Origin: Spartobacteria bacterium
Lineage (GTDB): Bacteria > Verrucomicrobiota > Verrucomicrobiia > Chthoniobacterales > UBA10450
Length of the DNA: 64,000 nucleotides
Reading direction: 5' to 3'
Assembly (NCBI GenBank): GCA_021325495.1
Contig: JAJPGZ010000002.1
Coordinates: forward strand, 372,001 to 436,000
Below are positions 49,539 through 57,225 of this stretch, in pieces. The position numbers and the translations under genes are program-made. Position 1 is the stretch's first letter. Each line of letters begins with the position of its first letter. The notes under the pieces were generated by a model. That model was given only the letters and a program-made list of their open reading frames with translations, had not been told where the DNA came from and did no database searches.

Positions 49539-49892
49539 ATGGAACACTTCCGGCACATCATTGAAGTCGTCGGCATCTCGATTGACGGCGCTGGCGTGCT
49601 GGTCATTGTGCTCGGTGCGCTTGTTGCCAGCGGGCGATTTCTGGTTCAGCGGCCGAAAGGCCCGGGCGAAGGCTATCGCGTTTATCGGCAGGATCTCGGG
49701 CGTGCCATTCTGCTCGGCTTGGAGTTCCTCATTGCGGGCGACATCATCCGCACCGTCGTCGTGGCACCGACACTACAAAACGTGTTCGTGCTTGGACTCA
49801 TCGTCCTCATCCGCACGTTCTTGAGCTTGTCGCTGCAATTAGAGATCGAAGGCAAACTTCCCTGGTCGGCACGCAAATCCGGCGGTCCGTAA
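49539..49892 (+). CDS. DUF1622 family membrane protein
   Basis: This 117-residue protein has three to four membrane segments: IDGAGVLVIVLGALVASGRF, then LGRAILLGLEFLIAGDIIRTVV, then VFVLGLIVLIRTFLSLSLQLEIEG. The pattern G-L-E-F-L-I-A-x-D-I-I-x-T and V-L-I-R-T-x-L-S-L-x-L matches DUF1622, a family with no proven role but often encoded near transporters and stress genes. It starts ATG 49539, 31 bp after the cytochrome gene, and may be the last member of that operon. Confidence 0.85.
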   Translation: MEHFRHIIEVVGISIDGAGVLVIVLGALVASGRFLVQRPKGPGEGYRVYRQDLGRAILLGLEFLIAGDIIRTVVVAPTLQNVFVLGLIVLIRTFLSLSLQLEIEGKLPWSARKSGGP

Positions 49893-50134
49893 GCGTGCGT
49901 CACGCGGCGAATCTGAGTCCCATCTTGCTCATGGCTAATTCTCTTCGGCTAGGAAGCGTAAAAGCTGTGGGCTGAATGGTGAGGTGCGTCTCCGCGATCG
50001 TAAAGGCGGCGCTTCCGACATGCCCCGATGGAGCGAGGCGGCACCCTGGGTTAATTGCGAAGGCGGGGACCACTCTGCGGCTAAACGTCGAGAGGAAGGT
50101 TGATTGCGCGACGATCCGCAGACAACCTGTGGTG

Positions 50135-50941
50135 ATGCAAAAACGCTCTCTTTTCTTTCTCTGTTTCGCAGCGGCTTATGCTGCCGCGCCAGTATTTGCG
50201 CATGATGCCTGGCTGATAGCCGATCAAATGCGGGTGGCGGCGAAAACGACCGTCACGCTTGATCTCACCAGCGGGGTCGAGTTTCCGAAACTCGACGGGG
50301 CCCCGAAGCCGGAGAACGTGCCGGCCGCTTCGTTGCGGCTCGATGGAAAAATCGTCCAAATCAGCGACAAATCGGCGGCAGCGAATTCGCTTCAGTTTAA
50401 AACCGAGCTGGCGCAAGCCGGCGTGGCCGCGTTTTGGATCAAGCTGCCGCCGCGCAAGCTCGAGCTGAAACCGGAGCAGGTGAAAATGTTCAATGAAGAA
50501 GTCAACGCCCCGGCCGAGTTACAGCAGACGTACGGCAACATGCCGGAGCCGAAACATTGGCGCGGCACCTCGATGAAGAATCCGAAAACGTTTGTGCGCG
50601 TGGGCGAGCCGAAGAACGACACATCGTGGAAAGAGCCGGTCGGTCTGGCTCTCGAGATCGTGCCGGAGAAAGACCCGACTGCACTCCGACCGGGCGATGA
50701 ATTCCCGGTGCGCGTCCTGCGCGAGGGCGCGCCGTTCGCCGGCTTCGAGCTAAATGCCGTCAGTGAAGGCGACAAAAAAGGCGAGACCCAAAAAACCGAT
50801 GCGAACGGCCGCGCGACGTTTCGCCTGACGAAAGCAGGCCGGTGGCTGCTGAAAGGCGTGGAGGCGCACAAGGCCAACAGTCCCGATCTGGATTTCGAAG
50901 CCACGTCCACGACGCTGACCGTCGAGGTTAGCGCGAAATAA
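50135..50941 (+). CDS. Exported DUF4198 protein (NikM-like)
   Basis: This 268-residue protein from ATG 50135 has a signal peptide (LFFLCFAAAYAAAPVFA). The mature start HDAWLIADQMRVAAKTTVTLDL is typical of DUF4198 (NikM-like), where His-Asp-x-W is the first residue set after cleavage and may bind metal. It continues with SLRLDGKIVQISDKSAA and, near the end, FRLTKAGRWLLKGVEAHK. Members are linked to Ni/Co uptake or to metal regulation. An upstream in-frame start at 49976 lacks a signal peptide. It is 37 bp ahead of the small membrane protein gene at 50978. Confidence 0.87.
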   Translation: MQKRSLFFLCFAAAYAAAPVFAHDAWLIADQMRVAAKTTVTLDLTSGVEFPKLDGAPKPENVPAASLRLDGKIVQISDKSAAANSLQFKTELAQAGVAAFWIKLPPRKLELKPEQVKMFNEEVNAPAELQQTYGNMPEPKHWRGTSMKNPKTFVRVGEPKNDTSWKEPVGLALEIVPEKDPTALRPGDEFPVRVLREGAPFAGFELNAVSEGDKKGETQKTDANGRATFRLTKAGRWLLKGVEAHKANSPDLDFEATSTTLTVEVSAK

Positions 50942-50977
50942 GCGCAGCGGGGCGCGTGATGCGGGACTTGGCGAAGC

Positions 50978-51373
50978 ATGAATGAGACGCTGAGTCTCGG
51001 AGTATTGTTCGCAACCAGTTTTCTCGCGGCGACATTGCTGCCGGGCGGGTCGGAAGCGGTGCTGTTCGCGATGCTGAAAGCGCAGCCACAGCTCTTCTGG
51101 ACCTCGCTGCTTGTCGCCACCGTCGGTAACACCCTTGGCGGCATTTCCACTTACGTCATCGGTCGGATAGCGCCGCAGCGGGCTGAGTTGAAGGGACTGA
51201 AGCACATGCGCGAGTATGGCGCACCTGTGCTGCTGCTCTCATGGGTGCCGATCATCGGCGACGCGTTTTGTCTTGCGGCGGGATGGCTGCGGCTCAGCCC
51301 ATGGCGTTCTGGCTTGTTCATCGCCGTGGGCAAGTTCGGGCGCTATCTGGCGATTGCGGCTGTGGCGACCTGA
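50978..51373 (+). CDS. YqaA/DedA-like small membrane protein
   Basis: This 131-residue protein has four membrane segments: VLFATSFLAATLLPGGSEAVL, LLVATVGNTLGGISTYVIG, APVLLLSWVPIIGDAFCLAAGW and LFIAVGKFGRYLAIAAVA. The L-P-G-G-S-E, N-T-L-G and G-K-x-x-R-Y motifs match the SNARE-associated YqaA/DedA family. Members affect lipid scrambling or membrane homeostasis. It follows the DUF4198 gene by 37 bp and is convergent with the outer-membrane gene at 51440. Confidence 0.87.
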   Translation: MNETLSLGVLFATSFLAATLLPGGSEAVLFAMLKAQPQLFWTSLLVATVGNTLGGISTYVIGRIAPQRAELKGLKHMREYGAPVLLLSWVPIIGDAFCLAAGWLRLSPWRSGLFIAVGKFGRYLAIAAVAT

Positions 51374-51439
51374 CCGGGTCAACCGCCCGTACATCGAGAC
51401 CGCCGCGGCGCGCTTGTTCCGAATCACCGCGCGGCCGCG

Positions 51440-52330
51440 TCAACGCCTGAGACCCAGAAGCCGGCCCCAATTAAAGTGATTACCGACTTGGACAAGGAAT
51501 ATGCGGTTCGCTTCGCGCTCGCCTGATACGGGCAACGAAACACCTACGTGAATCTGCCAGCCGGAAGGCCGATGCCAAAAAGTCAGGCCGGGAGTGACTG
51601 AGCTGGTGTGGACGCCCGATTGCGTGCCGCGGAACGTGCGTTCATCGACAAACTCGACTGAAGGAGAGACAACCCAGTGTTGCGATGGCGGCACCTGCGC
51701 CAGCTCGAAACCGTGTGTGCCGCTAATGAATGAATAGGAAAGGACCACACCTGATTCAAACGAACTTCCGGATTCGCCGGTCAGATTTGATGCGCCGGCG
51801 AGATTGACTCCGAGAAACCAGTTCCCCGCGGCCATATCTGCGAAGAGGTACTGGGTGTAGACGGTATTGCCTTCACCAAGCCCATCGGATTTGCTCCCGG
51901 TCGGCAGCCGAACTCCAGAAGCCGTCGCGAGGATGAACGAGGGGCGCTGAAAGATTGCATATTTTATTGGCCGAACTTCAATATCGCCGAGGCCAAATTC
52001 GCGGCCGCGGCCGGTGGGCGACGGCACGTCGGCAATCGGCACAAAGAATTCGAAACCATAACGGAAATCGTGGGTGGCGTACGCCAGTTCGAGCTCCGAT
52101 TCGAAGGCGGAGCTCCGCCCGCCAAGATCAGTTTGCACTCCGCGGAGTGCGAAGAAGTTAATGCGCTGCTCGTTTTCGATATGTGCATGATGAAGCAGGA
52201 GCGGATCGATGATAGCATCCGCGAATGGGGCTCCTTCCTCATGCCCGCGCGCGAAAGAGGCAGCGAAGAAAATACAGGCGCCTACGAGTAGCGTGGCGAT
52301 GCGACCGAAAGCGAAATAGTAATTTTTCAT
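51440..52330 (-). CDS. Outer-membrane beta-barrel protein (transporter-like)
   Basis: This 296-residue protein from ATG 52330 has a signal peptide (LLVGACIFFAASFARG). A mature start HEEGAPFADAIIDPLLLHHAHIEN has several possible metal ligands. A beta-barrel follows with regular amphipathic strands (INFFALRG, ESELELAYATHDFRYGFEFFVPIADV, SFILATASGVRLPTGS, YSFISGTHGFELAQ), ending VQVGNHFNWGRLLGL. The pattern resembles phenol-degradation-type or transporter OM barrels. Substrate unknown; the gene is among metal genes. An upstream extension to 52378 lacks a signal peptide. Confidence 0.75.
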   Translation of the reverse strand: MKNYYFAFGRIATLLVGACIFFAASFARGHEEGAPFADAIIDPLLLHHAHIENEQRINFFALRGVQTDLGGRSSAFESELELAYATHDFRYGFEFFVPIADVPSPTGRGREFGLGDIEVRPIKYAIFQRPSFILATASGVRLPTGSKSDGLGEGNTVYTQYLFADMAAGNWFLGVNLAGASNLTGESGSSFESGVVLSYSFISGTHGFELAQVPPSQHWVVSPSVEFVDERTFRGTQSGVHTSSVTPGLTFWHRPSGWQIHVGVSLPVSGEREANRIFLVQVGNHFNWGRLLGLRR

Positions 52331-52438
52331 AAAGGCGAGCTCTCTGGGAAATTGTGGTTGACGTGCTACACAGGGCACGACTCGTCACTGCGAGCAGCGA
52401 GGGCCCTGTTCCGGGATAAACGGCGAAGCCGCCGAAGG

Positions 52439-52786
52439 TCAGGCTAAGAGCGGCTGCGACGCGACACGATCAGGTGGCGCGCGAGCAGGGTCGAGCGCGC
52501 ACGCAGCGGGTACGACGACGGCTCCACCATAGAGTGTGACCTTCTCGCCGCTGCCGAAAACGAAATCAGGTGCATTTTCCTGGCCGGTGGCTGCGTCATA
52601 CGCGCCCGATTGCAAAAGCGTTGCGGCACATTGGTGGAACGCATTTTCAATATGGCCGTGCAGCTTCGCATGGAGCGAAGGGGAACAGGCTAAGAACGAG
52701 GCGAAACCGAGCGCCGCGATCATGATCCACACCAGCGGTCGCACTGTCCGGAGCGAGCGAGGATTTGCTTTAATGCTCGGCTTCAT
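52439..52786 (-). CDS. Small exported hypothetical protein (115 aa)
   Basis: This 115-residue protein has an N-terminal hydrophobic segment (about 18-38, PLVWIMIAALGFASFLAC). Its LHAKLHGHIENAFHQCAATLLQSG motif has His and Cys residues. The tail (LYGGAVVVPAACALDPA) looks like a small exported domain of the DUF2946 kind, though I cannot assign it. It is on the minus strand, 108 bp ahead of the outer-membrane barrel gene and possibly cotranscribed with it. A metal-related role is guessed from context only. Confidence 0.5.
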   Translation of the reverse strand: MKPSIKANPRSLRTVRPLVWIMIAALGFASFLACSPSLHAKLHGHIENAFHQCAATLLQSGAYDAATGQENAPDFVFGSGEKVTLYGGAVVVPAACALDPARAPPDRVASQPLLA

Positions 52787-53004
52787 TGAGCAAAACGAGA
52801 ATGGGCCGCGTAGAGTTGAAGTGTCAAGAACGCGTCGGCCGCCCCGTGACCGATGGAGAAACCATCGCCGCCGTGCGTTATATTTCTGATCCGCGGCTGG
52901 AGCCTGCCTCCCTTTACAAGATAGGGCAATCCAGGGATGTGGATACTTGTGCTGATCGCAGATTCGATTGGCGGTTCCGTCGGCGTGGTGGTTCCTTTCG
53001 GTCG

Positions 53005-54270
53005 ATGGACACCGCTGCTCTGATCGACCTGATCGGCCGTTACAAGTCGGATCCGGAGTCCGTTTATAACACGTGGTTCGTCACGGGTGAGGAGCGGATG
53101 AAGGCGTTCCGCGCGATCCGCGGCGGCGTACGCGACACCGTTGACGCGATCGTGAACGGGACGTTCGGCAACGATTTCAAGGGTTCTCCTCTTGAAATTG
53201 TGCTGACCGCGATTACTGAGCAAAAACAGGTGTTCGAAGGTGCGGCGCACCCTTTCTACTGGAAGCCGAAGCTGCGCATTCCTGACATCTATGAGAACGA
53301 AGCGAACAAGCAGAAGTTCGCCGCTTTCCTCCAGGCATGCCTGACGGCAACACGCGAAGATCAGGTTGTAAGCGAGATGAGAAAACTGGCAGATGCGCAC
53401 ATCAAAGGGCTCGGCCCCGCTGTCGCAAGCATCATCTATTTCCTGCACCCCACGCTCGTGCCGCCGTTCAACACGGCGATGGTGAATGGTTTCAACGCCC
53501 TGTTTTCAGAGAACAAGAAGCTCGGCTCGTGGGAGAGTTACTTGGCGATGCGGGAAACGATCCTCGAGACGAACGCGTCAGTGCGCGAGCATCTGTCCAA
53601 GGATCTCGGAGCATTTGCGGGGCTGCTCTTTGAAATCGGCGCGGCGAAGTTGCTCATTCCGGCAAATGCCGAAGCCGTTCTCGACGCGGAGAAACAAAAG
53701 GCGGACAAAGTCGCACGTCTGCGACACAAGGATGTCGTCGCCGAGGAACGCGAGGAGTCCGAGCACACACAGGTGCAGCATCTGCTGATCAAGATTGGAC
53801 GCGCGTTGCGTTACGAGGTTTATGTTGCGCGGAATGATCGCAACCGCACGTGCAATGGCGAATCCTTTGCCCTGCTCACCGTGCCCGATCTTCCGCCGCG
53901 CGATTGGCCCCCGGAGGTGCTCGATACGGTAAGCCTGATTGACGTGATTTGGCTCCGGCCTGGCGGGGGCGAGATTGTCGCGGCGTTTGAAGTGGAAAAG
54001 AGCACCTCCATTTATTCCGGCATCCTGCGGCTCGAAGACCTGGTACGTTCGATCCCCGGCTGCGCGTGCTCGCTTTACCTCGTCGCGCCGGATTCGCGCG
54101 AGAAAGAAGTCATGGCGCAGCTCTCACGGCCATCTTTTCGTAACGACCTAGCGGATCTGTCACTTGCTTTCATTCCGTTCAAGGACCTGCGTGAAAGCTG
54201 CGACGCACTCTGCCGGTTCGGAGAAGATCACACGATCCTGCGGAAGATCGCGCGATGCAGAGCAGGGTGA
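53005..54270 (+). CDS. Orphan restriction-endonuclease-like protein
   Basis: This 421-residue protein from ATG 53005 has an all-helical N-terminal part (TAALIDLIGRYKSDPESVYNTWF, KAFRAIRGGVRDTVDAIVNG). Its C-terminal PD-(D/E)xK-like nuclease domain (about 265-400) has SLIDVIWLRPGGGEIVAAFEVEKSTSIYSGILRLEDL. The D-x-n-E-x-E-K stretch (Asp in IDVIW, Glu in AFEVEK) fits restriction endonucleases. The following YLVAPDSREKEVMAQLSRPSF is also typical of the family. No modification methylase is next to it in a form that could protect DNA: the methyltransferase at 54299 is a small-molecule type. The earlier open frame from 52786 overlaps the neighbour and was not used. Confidence 0.75.
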   Translation: MDTAALIDLIGRYKSDPESVYNTWFVTGEERMKAFRAIRGGVRDTVDAIVNGTFGNDFKGSPLEIVLTAITEQKQVFEGAAHPFYWKPKLRIPDIYENEANKQKFAAFLQACLTATREDQVVSEMRKLADAHIKGLGPAVASIIYFLHPTLVPPFNTAMVNGFNALFSENKKLGSWESYLAMRETILETNASVREHLSKDLGAFAGLLFEIGAAKLLIPANAEAVLDAEKQKADKVARLRHKDVVAEEREESEHTQVQHLLIKIGRALRYEVYVARNDRNRTCNGESFALLTVPDLPPRDWPPEVLDTVSLIDVIWLRPGGGEIVAAFEVEKSTSIYSGILRLEDLVRSIPGCACSLYLVAPDSREKEVMAQLSRPSFRNDLADLSLAFIPFKDLRESCDALCRFGEDHTILRKIARCRAG

Positions 54271-54298
54271 ACAAATCACGGCAACCCGATCTGCTTAG

Positions 54299-54928
54299 AT
54301 GGTAGAACCCAAGCGAGGCCTTGGCATTACTGATCGGGTAACCGCATTTGTTTATGATTTTGGCGCCCCCGCAGTTTTTTACCCAGTCGGGGGGATAAAC
54401 GCTTTGCGTGAGAAAGCGTTGGATGCTCTCGATATTCGACCCGGCGCCAGCGTTCTCGAACTCGGCTGTGGAACTGGCGCACTGACGGAAAAGCTAATTT
54501 CCCGTGGCGCCCGCGTTACAGCAGTCGATCGGTCCGACGCAATGCTCCGCCGCGCACGGCGCCGTGCTCCATCCGCTAAAATTGTTTGCTGTGATATCCT
54601 GAATTTTCAATACGAGCAGAAGTTCGACCGCGTGTTGCTCGCCTTCGTTCTCCATCACATGGAAGCGAAAGAGCGTCTTTCTACTCTGAAGATAGCCCGC
54701 CGCGCGTTGGAACCCGACGGCTTGGTTGGGATTCTCGACTGGGCAGAACCGCCGCGTGTACCGTTGCGCTGGATAGTGAGGGGATTTATTTCAGCGGTTG
54801 AACCAAGGAGTGCAATGGACTGGATTGAGCAGGGATTCGAGAGTCATCTAGGGCGATCGGACCTGAGGATGATCGACAAGTTTGATCTGGCAATGGGCGC
54901 GGCAAAAGTTGTGATCGCCAAGGCATAG
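54299..54928 (+). CDS. Class I SAM-dependent methyltransferase
   Basis: This 209-residue protein has the class I methyltransferase fold. Motif I is VLELGCGTGALTEKLISRG near 56-74, motif II AVDRSDAM and motif III FDRVLLAFVLHHMEAKER. The LLAFVLHHM box and a DGLVGILDWAEPP ending are like the UbiE/Coq5-like group that methylates small molecules. Start ATG 54299, 29 bp after the nuclease-like gene, in the same direction. It lacks the N/D-PPY motif of DNA methylases, so it does not look like the partner of a restriction enzyme. Confidence 0.88.
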   Translation: MVEPKRGLGITDRVTAFVYDFGAPAVFYPVGGINALREKALDALDIRPGASVLELGCGTGALTEKLISRGARVTAVDRSDAMLRRARRRAPSAKIVCCDILNFQYEQKFDRVLLAFVLHHMEAKERLSTLKIARRALEPDGLVGILDWAEPPRVPLRWIVRGFISAVEPRSAMDWIEQGFESHLGRSDLRMIDKFDLAMGAAKVVIAKA

Positions 54929-55015
54929 GTTTCGTCATGTGTCCGTGAGTTGAGCGCGACATTCTTCGGATATTCTCCACATTCAGCGGTCGGATGCCGC
55001 AACGATTAAACGCTC

Positions 55016-55047
55016 TTGACCTTGGACCTGACTCCAGGGTGTAGGTT
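55016..55047 (+). promoter_or_regulatory. MerR-type promoter/operator
   Basis: The -35 TTGACC (55016-55021) and -10 TAGGTT (55042-55047) are separated by 20 bp, the long spacing of MerR-family promoters. The spacer holds the dyad ACCTTGGA-CCTGAC-TCCAGGGT. The following ATG is at 55053, so transcription would begin at or next to the start codon. The MerR-type gene is the third gene behind this promoter. Confidence 0.75.
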
Positions 55048-55052
55048 GCGAA

Positions 55053-55253
55053 ATGATCAAACTTAAATACCTGCTGCCGATTCTGTGCGCCAGTGCGCTC
55101 GCCTCGGCGGCTTTCGCCGCGGCGCCAACCTACGCCTGCGGCCTGACGGGGAAGAAAATGAAGACGTGCTGCTGCGAAAAACAGAAGAACGGCAAGTTGC
55201 TTTGCAAGAACACCGGCAAAACGATCGAGAAGTGCTGCTGCACTACCAAGTAA
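55053..55253 (+). CDS. Small exported Cys-rich metal-binding protein
   Basis: This 66-residue protein has a signal peptide (MIKLKYLLPILCASALASAAFA). The mature part carries CGLTGKKMKTCCCEKQKNGK and KNTGKTIEKCCCTTK, with two CCC clusters. These could bind Hg(II), Cu(I) or Zn. It is the first gene behind a MerR-type promoter and its start falls next to the predicted transcription start. No known family; the Cys density (about 9 of 44 in the mature part) is high. It may be a periplasmic metal scavenger for the mercury-type operon. Confidence 0.8.
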   Translation: MIKLKYLLPILCASALASAAFAAAPTYACGLTGKKMKTCCCEKQKNGKLLCKNTGKTIEKCCCTTK

Positions 55254-55268
55254 CCTGAGACTACAAAC

Positions 55269-55520
55269 ATGACGAAAAGAAAAATTGAGGTATTCAGCGC
55301 GGGATGTCCGCTCTGCAACGAGACGCTGGAATTGGTCAAGAATGCGGTCAACGATTGCGGTTGTGAGGTGATCGAACGACGCTGCTCCGGCACCGAATGT
55401 TGCGACGAAGCAAAGCAATACGGCGTGAGGGCGATGCCGACGGTCGTCGTCGACGGGCGAATCATGTTCGAGGGGCGAATCACCCAAGAGCAGGCGGCAA
55501 CGCTCAGCCGCGCGGCGTGA
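55269..55520 (+). CDS. Small thioredoxin-like protein with CPLC motif
   Basis: This 83-residue thioredoxin-fold protein has IEVFSAGCPLCNETLELVKN, where CPLC replaces the classic CGPC. It continues CEVIERRCSGTECCDEAKQYGVRAMPTVVVDGRIMFEGR, with the conserved cis-Pro in AMPTVVV. It lies 15 bp after the Cys-rich gene and its stop overlaps the MerR-type regulator gene (GTGA). It may reduce or transfer mercury or copper from thiols. It is short for a thioredoxin, closer to the MTH895/glutaredoxin-like group. Confidence 0.87.
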   Translation: MTKRKIEVFSAGCPLCNETLELVKNAVNDCGCEVIERRCSGTECCDEAKQYGVRAMPTVVVDGRIMFEGRITQEQAATLSRAA

Positions 55521-55942
55521 CGGCGAAGCCCCTGTTAATCGGTAAGCTGGCCGCATCGGCCGGAATAAAGCCCGACTCCGTTCGCTTCTACGAGCGGAGT
55601 GGCCTGCTGCCGAAACCGCAGCGGAGCGCGAGCGGCTACCGCGTTTACGACCGGAGTGCCGTCATTCAATTGCGATTCATCAAGAGAGCGCAGTCGCTTG
55701 GCTTTTCACTCGATGAAGTGCGCCGGATTCTCCATCTCAAAGGCCAGGGGCGCACAACTTGTCGTTCCGTGATGCGGATGGCCGAGGCGACGTTAGAGGA
55801 GACAGAGATCAAACTGAGGAACCTCCAGAACTTTCGCGACTCGCTCGCAGCCAATGTGAAGCGATGGAGAAAACTTCCTGCGCAAAGGAAATGCGCGGCT
55901 GAGTTCTGCGACCTCATTGAATCGAGCGGCCAGACGCCATGA
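55517..55942 (+). CDS. merR: MerR-family mercury/metal regulator
   Basis: This 141-residue regulator starts at GTG 55517, coupled to the thioredoxin-like gene. The N-terminal HTH has LIGKLAASAGIKPDSVRFYERSGLLPKPQRSASGYRVYD. A coiled-coil linker follows. The three MerR-type Cys ligands are at TTCRSV, AQRKC and EFCDLIE, equal in order to C82, C117 and C126 of Tn501 MerR. It should bind Hg(II) or a similar metal and activate the promoter at 55016-55047. Its stop overlaps the MerC-like gene by 4 bp. Confidence 0.9.
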   Translation: MTAKPLLIGKLAASAGIKPDSVRFYERSGLLPKPQRSASGYRVYDRSAVIQLRFIKRAQSLGFSLDEVRRILHLKGQGRTTCRSVMRMAEATLEETEIKLRNLQNFRDSLAANVKRWRKLPAQRKCAAEFCDLIESSGQTP

Positions 55943-56517
55943 AACCCATCATAAAATCGCTCGACCGAATCGGCTCAGCCGGCGTGCTGCTGGCGGCAAT
56001 TGCCGCTCCGTGTTGTTTCCCTTTGTTTGCTGCTGTCGCGGCTGGCGTTGGCCTGGGCGTCCTCGGCCGGTTCGAGACGACAGTGCTTTATATCTTCCAA
56101 GGCTTCGCGCTGCTTGCTGTTACCGGACTTGGTCTCGGCTACCGTGCTCATCGAAATCTCGGCCCCTTCGCGCTCGGTTTGCTCAGCGGCGTTGCGCTGG
56201 CGTACTCCTTCTATGGATCTTGGCGGACTGAGCTGCTCTACGTCGGCCTCTTTGGAATAGTGATCGCGAGCGTCTGGAATTGGATTTTCACGCGCGCCAT
56301 CGCGAAATCAGAGCCCCTGCTCCAATCGGTCATTACGTGCCCCTCGTGCGGCCATCGCGCTGAAGAAACAATGCCGACGAACGCATGCCTCTTCTTTTAT
56401 GATTGCGGCCACTGCAACGCGCGGCTCAAGCCGAAGCCCGGGGATTGCTGCGTGTTCTGCAGCTACGGATCGATACCGTGCCCACCCATCCAGATCGGCG
56501 ATCGCTGCTGCGCGTGA
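55939..56517 (+). CDS. MerC-like membrane transporter fused to a GDCCVFCSYG domain
   Basis: This 192-residue protein has four membrane segments and the MerC/MerT-like motif AIAAPCCFPLFAAVAAG, with a vicinal Cys pair in the first helix. A soluble C-terminal part (about 125-192) has ITCPSCGHRAEETMPTNACLFFYDCGHCNARL and the signature GDCCVFCSYG. The fusion moves mercuric ions through the membrane and may bind them at the C-terminal Cys. It is the last gene of the MerR operon, with a 4-bp overlap to merR. No mercuric reductase is seen in the window. Confidence 0.88.
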   Translation: MKPIIKSLDRIGSAGVLLAAIAAPCCFPLFAAVAAGVGLGVLGRFETTVLYIFQGFALLAVTGLGLGYRAHRNLGPFALGLLSGVALAYSFYGSWRTELLYVGLFGIVIASVWNWIFTRAIAKSEPLLQSVITCPSCGHRAEETMPTNACLFFYDCGHCNARLKPKPGDCCVFCSYGSIPCPPIQIGDRCCA

Positions 56518-56535
56518 TTCCCCCGTTAAGAGCGA

Positions 56536-57225
56536 TCAGCAGCAATCGCATTCGCCGCGAATCGCGGCGCGCGCTTCCTTGATCAAAAATGGAATGAGCG
56601 CGAGCGCCGCAACGCTGTCGAGCCACCACCAGCCGAGCAACGCCGTCGCGGCGAGGCCGACCATCAAAACAATCGACAGATACCCGCAGGTGATGGCTTC
56701 CATCGCATCAGCTCGAAGTGCTCGCGAATTCAGGCGCGCTGCCACTCGTAGTTTGTAGCCGGCGAGAATCGGCATCCCCACCTTCGCAATCACGCCGATC
56801 ACGATGCCCCATGCGCTCTCGTGCGTATCGGTGACACGTCCGATCACGAACAATCCGTAAGCGGAATTGAAGAGCACATAGACAACCAGAGCGTAAAGGG
56901 AGTAGCCAACCCAACACGCGGCGCGGCGTTCGACAGCCTCGACGCGAACTTCATCAGCGCGACCGCGTGCTTCGACTTTCAGGCGCCATAAGAGGACTCC
57001 GGCGCTGAACAACTCCACGACGCTGTCGATACCGAACGCTTCGAGCAACAGGCTCTTCGACGCCCATCCGAGGAGCAATGAAGCCGCTCCTTCAATCGTC
57101 ATCCAGCCGATCGTGATGTAAGTAAGCCACAGGGCCACGCTGATGTCGGCACTCCGCTCGGGAGAGAAGGTGATGCGAACCGAACGTCGTGGCAGTTGCT
57201 CTGTTTCGGGCATACCTGTCATCAC
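56536..57225 (-). CDS. Cation-diffusion-facilitator-like membrane protein (short)
   Basis: This 229-residue protein has about six membrane helices of the CDF kind: YITIGWMTIEGAASLLLGW, LLEAFGIDSVVELFSAGVLL, CWVGYSLYALVVYVLFNSAYGLF and LSIVLMVGLAATALLG. The metal site is FGIDSVVEL (Asp/Glu) rather than H-x3-D, and ADAMEAITCGYLS lies in helix 5. It has no C-terminal cytoplasmic domain and ends CDCC. Start GTG 57225 overlaps the czcD stop by one base (TAGTG). It may transport a different metal from CzcD. Confidence 0.8.
   Translation of the reverse strand: MMTGMPETEQLPRRSVRITFSPERSADISVALWLTYITIGWMTIEGAASLLLGWASKSLLLEAFGIDSVVELFSAGVLLWRLKVEARGRADEVRVEAVERRAACWVGYSLYALVVYVLFNSAYGLFVIGRVTDTHESAWGIVIGVIAKVGMPILAGYKLRVAARLNSRALRADAMEAITCGYLSIVLMVGLAATALLGWWWLDSVAALALIPFLIKEARAAIRGECDCC

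Noticed and set aside
54786-55556. Minus-strand open frame of 256 codons
   Set aside because: It runs across the methyltransferase end, the MerR-type promoter and two small genes with clear signal peptide and thioredoxin motifs.
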